From Gemmatimonadota bacterium (GTDB taxonomy: Bacteria > Orphanbacterota > Orphanbacteria > Orphanbacterales > Orphanbacteraceae): 12,506 bases of DNA. The stretch covers positions 1 to 12,506 of the forward strand of contig JABDJQ010000215.1 of NCBI GenBank assembly GCA_013002425.1, written 5' to 3'. The notes beneath the pieces are model-generated. The model was given only the letters and a program-made list of their open reading frames with translations, was not told the origin of the DNA and did not search any database. Positions 1 through 6,123 of the stretch are shown piece after piece. Position 1 is the stretch's first letter; every line of letters starts with the position of its first letter. A program made the translations under genes and the position numbers.

Positions 1-62
1 ACCAAGAAGCGCCTCCGCTCCTCTTCCTCTCCCCTCTTCTTCCCCTCGCAAGAGACAAGCGG
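1..62. other. Gene-free pyrimidine-rich tract at window edge
   Basis: Positions 11-48 are almost entirely C and T on the plus strand, so polypurine on the minus strand. No stop codon occurs in any frame through about position 240, but composition (few A/T trinucleotides) explains this. Reading frames here therefore carry no coding evidence. I see no ribosome binding site, start codon or family motif that supports a gene. It could be the upstream region of a minus-strand gene lying beyond the left edge. Confidence 0.35.
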
Positions 63-249
63 TTTTCTTCGTGTCTGCGTCGATGTCGCGGCGGGAATGG
101 CCGCTCTGTGCAGGTTGCGCGGGTGGCGCGTCCGGCGGGGACCCCTGCCGAGCCTGCCGAGGCAGGGGTGCCGCGACGCGACAGGACCCGCGCCCCCATA
201 CAAGACCCGACCACTCCCGCCGCGCACCCTCCGACGCAGACACGAAAAA
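63..249. repeat. Large imperfect palindrome (fold-back element) of about 187 bp
   Basis: Arms pair around a dyad near 155. Blocks 68-82 and 232-246 are 15/15 complementary. Blocks 87-100 and 211-224 match 13/14. Blocks 117-124 and 186-193 match 8/8. Blocks 127-136 and 170-180 match with one bulged base, and 141-149 with 161-169 match 9/9, leaving an 11-nt loop at 150-160. Short extra pairs (105-107 with 203-205, 113-114 with 195-196) bridge the gaps. Several mismatches are A/C on the plus strand and would be G-U wobbles in minus-strand RNA. The right end coincides with the T-tract of the adjacent terminator. It could be a MITE/REP-like mobile repeat or a structured 3' RNA. No target-site duplication is obvious. 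Confidence 0.75.
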
Positions 250-277
250 GCCGCCGGGACCCGATGGTCCCGGCGGC
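245..277 (-). terminator. Rho-independent terminator of the secreted-protein gene
   Basis: A perfect 12-bp GC-rich stem (250-261 with 266-277) closes a 4-nt loop (262-265). On the minus strand it is followed at once by five T residues (249-245). It lies about 30 nt downstream of the stop codon at 307-309, the expected position for termination of this transcript. The outer arm of the 63-249 palindrome begins within its T-tract. Confidence 0.93.
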
Positions 278-306
278 GATGCTATCTGCAATCTGCCAAG
301 CGAAGC

Positions 307-3300
307 TTAGCGGATGAGCACCATCTTCTTCGTCTGCTTCTGACCGTCAGTATTGAGGGTATAGAAGTAGACACCCGATCCAACGCCGTTACCAGCGTTG
401 TCCTGGCCGCGCCACTCGAACGAGTGATCGCCTTCAGGAAGAGCGCCGCTGACGAGCGTCTTCACTTCGCGACCGGCGATGTCGAAGATCTTGAGGTCGA
501 CCTTCTGCTGCGTCGGAATGCTGAAGCGAATCTTCGTAAGCGGGTTGAACGGGTTCGGCGTGTTCTGATGCAGCGTGACACGCTGCGGAACACCCGTATC
601 GACGCCAACGTCGATCACGCAGTCGGTATTCGGGTTCGGAATACCGACACCGAAGTCCGTCAGCACGGCCTGCATCACGCAGTCACGCATCTGGCCACTG
701 GTGTACAGGTCGATCGGCGTGGACGAAACGATGACCTTGGAATCCGCGCCGGGACCGGCATGCGGAATCACGTTGCGGAACATCGTGGGTCCAGCTGTGC
801 TCTGGAAGTTCATGATGGCCTGCGCGCCGTTCGCCGTGATTTCATCCGGGTTGTCCAGAAGCGGGCAATCCCAGTATCCGACGAGAGCGGTCAGGTCCGA
901 CATGATCGTGCCGGGCTGTCCAACGAGACCGATCACGTTGCCGCCGGGAGAAGCGGAGAGACCGCCGTCATCCGGGCAACCACCCGTTTCAGCCTGGAGG
1001 CCAGCGAGGTTCGTCCAGAACTCGGCCGAGTTCGTGGTCTGCACGCTGTTTGCGTCCACCCACGCCGGATCCGACAGTTCGTTTGCTTCGCAAATGTCGT
1101 TACCAGCGAGGAAGAGGTTCGCACCACCGGCGAAGTTCGTGGCGTTCTTATCAAGATACGTCGCGACTTCGAGCTGAGTGGAGTCAGCCATGGTCAGGTT
1201 GTCGTTGAAACGACCCGTGAACCATACGACCGAGTCGTAGCGACGACCGGTGATCGCGCCGTTGTTGCGAGCAATCGCACCACCGTAGCCATCATGGTCG
1301 AAGGGTTCGTTGTAGATCGGCGTGCCGCCGCCACGGGAGACGCCGGAGCTGTAGATCCGGTACTCGTCGTAGACAACGCCAAGGCGATCGAGAGACTCAC
1401 GCCACATCTGACGGAACTGCGGGAACGCAGCCGTACCAGCCTGCGACTGGGTCGGGTCGGTTTCCACATCGTAGGTCCGTCCCTGCGGACGCGAAACGAG
1501 AAGGACTCGCTGGTTCTGACCGGCACCGAGAGCAACCTTCGAGGTCGGGCACGGAAGTACGCGAACCTGGAACGGCCATTCGAGGCGACGATCGTGACCG
1601 ATCGTCGTGTTGATCAGATCCGCGCTCGTTCTGGCGAGGGACTGACGGTTCGGGAACGTATCGAGGTTCCCGACACTGTCTTCGGCCGTGAAGAAGTACT
1701 CGATGAGAGTTCCTTCGGGCCATTCCGTCGCACCGCCACCGAGGTAGCCGGTGTTTTCCGAGATACGAATACGCGAGCGGTACGATCCGTTGAATTCGCA
1801 CGGCGTGCCGGGGCAGCCGATCGGATCATCCGCGAGCGAGAAGTTCAGAGCCTTCTGATTGTAAACGGCTGCCGGAGCCTGCGTACCGCCGGCCGGGCGA
1901 CCGTTGTCGAGATCGAAGTTCTGACCGCAGTCGGTCGAAATTCTCCAGTGAACCTTGACCTGGCCACCTTTGAGACCGTCGAAGTCACGGACTTCGATCT
2001 GCAGGGAATCTTCGTCTTCCCAGACATCAGCAGCGAAGAGTTCCCAGTTTTCCTTACCCGACGAATGCATATCCGTGTCACGGGCGAAGGTGTCCTGGAA
2101 CTGGTTCGCGCCACCGAGGCTCCACTGCGTCGCACGCGACTGGAACACACCGAAGCTGACGTTATCAACAAGGAACGTAGCTTTGCGATGCTGACCCATG
2201 CAGGGAAGCTCACCGGCGGAGTTGTAATCACAGCGATCGAGGAATTCCCACGAGAACTGGATCGAATCGGAGGTCGCCGTCAGCTGCGAGGACCAGTCGG
2301 TCCGTGCATCGACGTTCCAGAACTGGCAACCGCCTACGTTCACGTAGTTGTCGCCGCCCCACTGACCCCAGACATTCGCGGATCCGTCGTATACGCGGAC
2401 CTGCTGATCCGTAACGTCGCCGACGATGTCCTTGATGCAGAGATACGAATCGAATTCGAGCACGATACCGGTCCACTTGTTGTCAGCGCCCGGGCCGTCG
2501 TTGTTCGGATCCCAGTACGGGTTGTTAACCGAAGTGTCGAAGACCGGCGAGGTAAGACGATAGTGGTAGGCATCTTCCTGGTTCTGGCCGAACGCGGCAT
2601 CATCCGCGGTCCAGATCCAGTTGTTCGTGTAGGTACACGTGTTGCCCTTGTTCGAGTACGACGGATCGAGTTCGAGGTGCCACCAGTCAACCGAGACCGG
2701 AGTACCGTTCACCCAGACGCCGCCACTCCAGAAACCACCGAGCTGTGCGCCCGGGAAGTTCGGGGTGCTCCACTGCGCGGGCAGCGGACCTTGGTGCGTC
2801 GAGCCGAAGCCCTGCGTGGCGTAATCGACGCCACCCGCGAGGCCGTCGGCCGAAACATTGTCGACACGCCAGGCGCCGTCCGTGTGGACACCACCCGAAG
2901 CATCTTCATCGTCCCAGGCGTTGTCCGAGGCGAAGCGCCAGCGGACGTACAGGTTCGTCGCGGCGTTGTTCACCGCGGGACCGTTCGCCAGGAATCCTTC
3001 GAACTGGGCGCAGCCGTACGTCGGATTCGGCCCGCCCGTACCGGTGCAACCACCGTCGACATTCGACGTGCCGTTGTAACGATCGAGTTCGAACCACGTG
3101 GCGTTGACCGAGTCGTTCGAAACGGCATACTCCAGATAGCAGTAGTCGTAGTTGACTTCGACGTCGTACATGTGCACGCCGGCAACGTCAAAGCCGCCGC
3201 TCGCGTCAAAACCGGTCACGAGACCACCGGAAGTAGTCGATCCGAGGTTCAGGATGAGGCTGTAGTTATAGGCAGGGCCATAACCGTAAGCGTTCTGCCA

Positions 3301-3795
3301 GATCAGCGGATCGCCGAACTCACCACACCACGGCGAGACACCGTTCGGATCGCCGATCGGATCGAACGAATCAAACGTGTCGAGGTGCCATTTGTTGGTA
3401 AGCGCGGAGTAAACATCGTAGTGATCGAAGCAGCCGGGGAGGCCGCCGCCGTAGACGGTGGTCGTGGCGCACGTGTCAAAAAGACCGCCGCCCAGATCGC
3501 CACCTTCCCAGCACCAGGTGGCGTAACCGGGAGCAAGGATACCTTGCCCGCCGTCGGAAACGACGCCTGTCGGATCACATTCCGCGCCATCCCAGACGCG
3601 GATCCACGCGGTATCACCCGGCGCGGCAACCTTCGTGTAAGTAATCCCACCGTCTTCGGTGTGGATCTCACCGTTGATTACCCGCTGGCTGGTGGGCTCT
3701 TTCGGCGTCGTCGTGATCTCTGCCGTAGCCGATACGGCGAAGAGACACACGGCACCAAGCCCGGCCGCGAAGTAACTAAGGGTTCTGTTCCTCAT
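307..3795 (-). CDS. Large secreted multidomain protein with FlgD-Ig/T9SS-like C-terminal tail
   Basis: This encodes a 1162-aa exported protein. Residues 1-25 form a Sec signal peptide (RNR n-region, hydrophobic core, A-T-A cleavage site before E26). Two jelly-roll/MAM-like modules follow, about 65-320 and 325-553, each ending in a VDNVS motif (W-RVDNVSADG near 309-318; FLVDNVSFG near 541-550). A beta-sandwich region covers about 590-725 (IEYFFTAEDSVGN). Residues about 760-1050 resemble the Rossmann/GATase-like domain of secreted bacterial proteins (RVLLVSR, YDSVVWFTG, ANLFLAGNDI), with no catalytic site I can assign. Residues 1073-1162 are a FlgD-Ig-like tail (QNTPNPFNP...SGVYFYTLN...KKMVLIR), which in FCB bacteria often ends exported or surface-attached proteins. 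The ATG at 3795 was chosen because GGAGGG sits 7 nt upstream; in-frame codons to 3867 lack such a site. Substrate and function are unknown. It may be an adhesin, a structural protein or a degraded peptidase-like protein. Confidence 0.93.
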   Translation of the reverse strand: MRNRTLSYFAAGLGAVCLFAVSATAEITTTPKEPTSQRVINGEIHTEDGGITYTKVAAPGDTAWIRVWDGAECDPTGVVSDGGQGILAPGYATWCWEGGDLGGGLFDTCATTTVYGGGLPGCFDHYDVYSALTNKWHLDTFDSFDPIGDPNGVSPWCGEFGDPLIWQNAYGYGPAYNYSLILNLGSTTSGGLVTGFDASGGFDVAGVHMYDVEVNYDYCYLEYAVSNDSVNATWFELDRYNGTSNVDGGCTGTGGPNPTYGCAQFEGFLANGPAVNNAATNLYVRWRFASDNAWDDEDASGGVHTDGAWRVDNVSADGLAGGVDYATQGFGSTHQGPLPAQWSTPNFPGAQLGGFWSGGVWVNGTPVSVDWWHLELDPSYSNKGNTCTYTNNWIWTADDAAFGQNQEDAYHYRLTSPVFDTSVNNPYWDPNNDGPGADNKWTGIVLEFDSYLCIKDIVGDVTDQQVRVYDGSANVWGQWGGDNYVNVGGCQFWNVDARTDWSSQLTATSDSIQFSWEFLDRCDYNSAGELPCMGQHRKATFLVDNVSFGVFQSRATQWSLGGANQFQDTFARDTDMHSSGKENWELFAADVWEDEDSLQIEVRDFDGLKGGQVKVHWRISTDCGQNFDLDNGRPAGGTQAPAAVYNQKALNFSLADDPIGCPGTPCEFNGSYRSRIRISENTGYLGGGATEWPEGTLIEYFFTAEDSVGNLDTFPNRQSLARTSADLINTTIGHDRRLEWPFQVRVLPCPTSKVALGAGQNQRVLLVSRPQGRTYDVETDPTQSQAGTAAFPQFRQMWRESLDRLGVVYDEYRIYSSGVSRGGGTPIYNEPFDHDGYGGAIARNNGAITGRRYDSVVWFTGRFNDNLTMADSTQLEVATYLDKNATNFAGGANLFLAGNDICEANELSDPAWVDANSVQTTNSAEFWTNLAGLQAETGGCPDDGGLSASPGGNVIGLVGQPGTIMSDLTALVGYWDCPLLDNPDEITANGAQAIMNFQSTAGPTMFRNVIPHAGPGADSKVIVSSTPIDLYTSGQMRDCVMQAVLTDFGVGIPNPNTDCVIDVGVDTGVPQRVTLHQNTPNPFNPLTKIRFSIPTQQKVDLKIFDIAGREVKTLVSGALPEGDHSFEWRGQDNAGNGVGSGVYFYTLNTDGQKQTKKMVLIR

Positions 3796-3802
3796 ATTTC
3801 TG

Positions 3803-3808
3803 CCCTCC
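3803..3808 (-). promoter_or_regulatory. Shine-Dalgarno GGAGGG for the secreted-protein gene
   Basis: On the minus strand GGAGGG lies 7 nt before the ATG at 3795-3793. It decides the start: an in-frame ATG (3808-3810) lies on this site itself and would add five residues (MEGRN) ahead of a clean signal peptide. Confidence 0.85.
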
Positions 3809-4044
3809 ATAAGCAAGCGTGTAAGGAACACGGAGAAAATCGGGACCCGCGATGCGTCCTGACGCATCAGGATTCGGCTTGATCGCGAGCTGTTTAAGCC
3901 CCCGAGGGGCTCGTGAAATCAGGATAGAGCCTTGAGGCCCGTCCTTCCTACGGCAGGCCTCAACGACAGCCGTAGAAGACACTTACATCTTTACGGCTTG
4001 TATCACCCCCCCATCCTGGAGATGCCAGATTAAGGCAACCCAAG

Positions 4045-4060
4045 TACAAGTTTACAAGTT
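4045..4060. repeat. Tandem 8-bp repeat, two copies of TACAAGTT
   Basis: Two perfect adjacent copies (4045-4052, 4053-4060) lie in the leader of the secreted-protein gene. They are flanked by a GCAAC (4035-4039) / GTTGC (4058-4062) inverted pair. This could be a regulator or RNA-binding site, or simple slippage. Confidence 0.5.
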
Positions 4061-4143
4061 GCAATGACTTAGCAAACTAGACCGGCGGTTTCCTCTGCAA
4101 ATCTCCACCGTGGAGGCGTGCAGATCCATTGACACCGTAACGT

Positions 4144-4173
4144 AGTATACCAAAGAATTTTGACGAATGTCAA
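4144..4173 (-). promoter_or_regulatory. Sigma70-type promoter for the secreted-protein gene
   Basis: On the minus strand the -35 is a perfect TTGACA (4173-4168), followed by an 18-nt spacer and the -10 TATACT (4149-4144, 5/6 to consensus). Transcription should start near 4137. The -35 lies 25 nt after the stop codon of the upstream lipoprotein gene, with no terminator hairpin between, so read-through into this unit is also possible. The -35 overlaps a small inverted repeat, TTGAC-ATTC-GTCAA (4160-4173), a possible operator. Confidence 0.82.
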
Positions 4174-4198
4174 CGGGAGAGGCTGATTCTACAGGGTT

Positions 4199-6013
4199 TT
4201 ACGGCGTACCGACTTCTTCTCTCGCGTCCTCGTAGTCGACTTCCCAGACCTGATATTCCGGGGCGTTCCCGTCGGATGACGGCCGGTCGGTGCAGGGTGT
4301 CAGCGAGACTGCAATTTTCGAGTCGTCGGGCGACCATTTGGGCGAGATAATCTCGCGCACGCACTCGTTCACCCCGATCTCGCCCGGAAGCGGAATCCGG
4401 TAGGCGGTCTCGGTCAGGAGGTCGAGTACGAACAGAGACGTGAAGTCGGCCACGACGGCCAGTTTCGTGCCGTCGTTCGAGATCGCGGGATGAGAGGCCA
4501 GGAAACTGCCGTCGGTTAGCGCGGAATAGGAACCCTCCACGCTGTCGTAGTACCAGAGAGAGGGCTCCATCGCGACCTTGCCGCGTTCGCCCGTGTTCCA
4601 CTCCGGTTCGGGCAGTTCCTCGGGAGCCGCATCCGCCCATTTGCCGCCGCCGATAAACGTCGTGTCACAATTCGTGCGGATCCGGGGGCAGTCGAAGCAT
4701 TCGGCCGAAACATCGCAGCAGATGATCGCGAAGTCCGGGATCGTGTCGCAGCAGTCGCTGATCTCGAGATCGAACTGCGTGGCGTCCAGGAAGACGGTGG
4801 TCGTTTCGCGGATGCCCACAGTGGCGATCACGCTGTCGACCGCAAGGCGCTTGCAGAGGTCCCGGAGCTGCGACGCTTCCATCGTGATCAGGTGGTCGGC
4901 GTTCGGGAAGATACAGTCGACGAACGTGGTTTCGGCAAAGCTCTGCGACAGACTGATTCCGTCCACCGCGAGGTCCGCAATGACCGGAAACGGGATGACG
5001 CGGAACACGCCCCGGTCGTTCTCGAAGTCGAAACTCACGTCAGCCGTGTCGTTCTCGAAAACGTTGATCACGGTCGTCAGAAGCGTGTCGCAGTAGGTCT
5101 CGACCGCGTCGAGATCGGAAACGACCGCGCCGACGACGTACGGTCCCAGAGGCCGTCCCCCGATGACGTTCGGAGTGTTGGTCTCCGTGGAGCGCCCTTC
5201 GAGGAAGATCTCGGCCTCGACCGGTTCAGCCGTGAGCGCGTCGAACGCGGACACCGTGATCGCCCCGAGAGCCACGCGCGAATCCGAAATGAAGTAGACG
5301 TCGGTCGCGCCGTTTCTCCGGATGCCCGTCGGCTGCGACTCGATGAAGTCCGCCGTGCCCGAAAGCACGAAATCGGACGGATCGTTGATGACCTTCTCGA
5401 GTGCGATCGGTTCGTTCGCATCGTCGAGTTTGACCACGTAGATATTGATACTGTTCGAAAAGAGGATCTCGTCCTCGCTGAGCCATACCGGGCCCCGCGG
5501 ATCGAAGCCGATCATCTGGCTGTCGCCCGGAATCGGGGACTCGCTCGTCACGCGGACTTCATCGCCGGGATCGGACCAGTTCGTGGCGTCGATCACAAAG
5601 ATATCGTAGCGGTCGGGAAGCGCGCGCATGAACGCGATCCGGTCACCCGAGGGCGACCACGCCGGGTCGAGTTCGTCCCGGTCGCTTTCGGTCATTTGAA
5701 AGAACTCCTGGTTGCCTTCGCCGTCTTCGGACACGATCCAGATGTTCTCGGTGTTCGTGGAGTTGCCGCGATCGCTGCTGAATGCGAAAATGCGACCCTC
5801 GCCGTCAGCGGGCTGGAACGGGTAATACGACGGGTGTGCGGAATGGTCCGTCAGCACCTGGTCCCAGAAATCACAGTTTTCACAGGTGAAAGTGACGTCA
5901 CTCGCTTTATTGTCGTCGCCACACCCGAGGATGAACGAGAAGAAGACCGCCGTCATGACGAAGGGAAATGCCTGGTGGATCAGGCCGCGGAGAGACCACG
6001 CACTGGTTCGCAA
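4199..6013 (-). CDS. Lipoprotein with TolB/PD40-like beta-propeller repeats and inserted PEGA-like and Cys-rich segments
   Basis: This encodes a 604-aa lipoprotein. A type II signal peptide ends in the lipobox ILGC, so Cys31 should be lipidated. PD40/TolB-type propeller strands follow at about 57-145 (FAFSSDRG, LDPAWSPSGDRIAFMR, YDIFVIDA) and return near the C-terminus at about 508-570 (HPAISNDGTKLAVV, SPKWSPDDSKIAVS). Between them, about 250-365 resembles a PEGA/carboxypeptidase-regulatory beta-domain (ITVSAFDALTAEPVEAEIFLEG). A cysteine cluster follows (C421, C422, C432, C433, C439, C442, C449), possibly disulfide- or metal-stabilised. CENC also occurs at 44-47. Such propellers usually mediate protein-protein contact rather than catalysis, and the partner is unknown. 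Start: TTG at 6013 was chosen because AAGGAG lies 9 nt upstream; an in-frame TTG at 6034 would add seven residues but has no comparable site. The gene is probably transcribed alone from 6095-6123 and may read into the next gene. Confidence 0.85.
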   Translation of the reverse strand: MRTSAWSLRGLIHQAFPFVMTAVFFSFILGCGDDNKASDVTFTCENCDFWDQVLTDHSAHPSYYPFQPADGEGRIFAFSSDRGNSTNTENIWIVSEDGEGNQEFFQMTESDRDELDPAWSPSGDRIAFMRALPDRYDIFVIDATNWSDPGDEVRVTSESPIPGDSQMIGFDPRGPVWLSEDEILFSNSINIYVVKLDDANEPIALEKVINDPSDFVLSGTADFIESQPTGIRRNGATDVYFISDSRVALGAITVSAFDALTAEPVEAEIFLEGRSTETNTPNVIGGRPLGPYVVGAVVSDLDAVETYCDTLLTTVINVFENDTADVSFDFENDRGVFRVIPFPVIADLAVDGISLSQSFAETTFVDCIFPNADHLITMEASQLRDLCKRLAVDSVIATVGIRETTTVFLDATQFDLEISDCCDTIPDFAIICCDVSAECFDCPRIRTNCDTTFIGGGKWADAAPEELPEPEWNTGERGKVAMEPSLWYYDSVEGSYSALTDGSFLASHPAISNDGTKLAVVADFTSLFVLDLLTETAYRIPLPGEIGVNECVREIISPKWSPDDSKIAVSLTPCTDRPSSDGNAPEYQVWEVDYEDAREEVGTP

Positions 6014-6022
6014 CGAATCGAA

Positions 6023-6028
6023 CTCCTT
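6023..6028 (-). promoter_or_regulatory. Shine-Dalgarno AAGGAG selecting the TTG start of the lipoprotein gene
   Basis: On the minus strand AAGGAG precedes TTG at 6013-6011 by 9 nt. The alternative TTG at 6034 would place this site inside the coding sequence. The chosen start yields a 30-residue type II signal peptide, a more usual length. Confidence 0.6.
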
Positions 6029-6075
6029 GAGCAAAGGGAAACGGTAGGGGGAATCGCCCGTACGCGTTACAATAC

Positions 6076-6102
6076 TTGAAGTTAAAGCATTGGGACTATA
6101 CT
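6076..6102 (+). promoter_or_regulatory. Possible divergent promoter for the plus-strand glycosyltransferase gene
   Basis: TATACT (6097-6102) is a good -10. The best -35 is TTGAAG (6076-6081), with a short 15-nt spacer. The -10 shares four bases with the opposing -10 at 6095-6100, so the two promoters could not be occupied together. Initiation near 6109 would leave only about 8 nt before the GTG at 6117. Confidence 0.4.
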
Positions 6103-6123
6103 GAAAGGTTTCCGGAGTGTCAA
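6095..6123 (-). promoter_or_regulatory. Sigma70-type promoter for the lipoprotein gene
   Basis: On the minus strand TTGACA (6123-6118) is followed by exactly 17 nt and TATAGT (6100-6095, 5/6). Transcription should start near 6088, giving a leader of roughly 75 nt. The architecture matches the promoter at 4144-4173. The -35 overlaps the proposed GTG start of the divergent glycosyltransferase gene at 6117. Confidence 0.8.

Larger units (their letters stand above)
3796..4137 (-). promoter_or_regulatory. Long structured 5' leader of the secreted-protein gene
   Basis: From the promoter at 4144-4173 the transcript should begin near 4137, giving about 340 untranslated nt. In transcript order the hairpins are: 4095-4123 (two 5-bp helices around a 3x3 internal loop); 3968-3998 (7 bp plus 4 bp, one bulge, 8-nt loop); 3932-3963 (7 bp, 3-nt bulge, 4 bp, minus-strand loop AGGAAGG); 3897-3911 (6 bp); and 3851-3868 (7 bp), which overlaps an alternative 5-bp hairpin at 3858-3871. 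A CCCTC segment in the 3897-3911 hairpin could pair with GAGGG of the Shine-Dalgarno. I do not recognise a known riboswitch class; GEMM/c-di-GMP-type conserved blocks are not apparent. Structure is read from complementarity only. No other gene is evident in this 403-base gap. Confidence 0.55.

Noticed and set aside
1..199. Minus-strand frame from ATG at 199 open to the left edge
   Set aside because: No Shine-Dalgarno or recognisable motif; the translation is Arg/Gly/Ala-rich and lies within the palindrome.
2..310. Plus-strand frame with CAGC and CRACRGRG, resembling a DnaJ-type CXXCXGXG zinc motif
   Set aside because: The motif falls in the loop region of the palindrome and the frame reads straight through the terminator stem. 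All six frames are stop-free here, so openness is not evidence. There is no ribosome binding site.
97..3882. A 1261-codon plus-strand open frame antisense to the secreted-protein gene
   Set aside because: It is in exact codon register with the minus gene and arises because that gene avoids TTA, CTA and TCA codons. The translation is low-complexity, Arg/Val-rich and lacks family motifs. The minus frame has a signal peptide, domains, ribosome binding site, promoter and terminator.
4052..4129. 25-codon small ORF (MDLHASTVEI...) near the start of the leader
   Set aside because: It has no ribosome binding site and would start within about 10 nt of the predicted transcription start. It shows no leader-peptide run of a single amino acid, so it is not distinguishable from chance.
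3796..4137. Known riboswitch (for example cyclic di-GMP GEMM) or tRNA-like element in the leader
   Set aside because: The conserved GEMM blocks and the tRNA T-arm motif are absent; only generic hairpins are visible.
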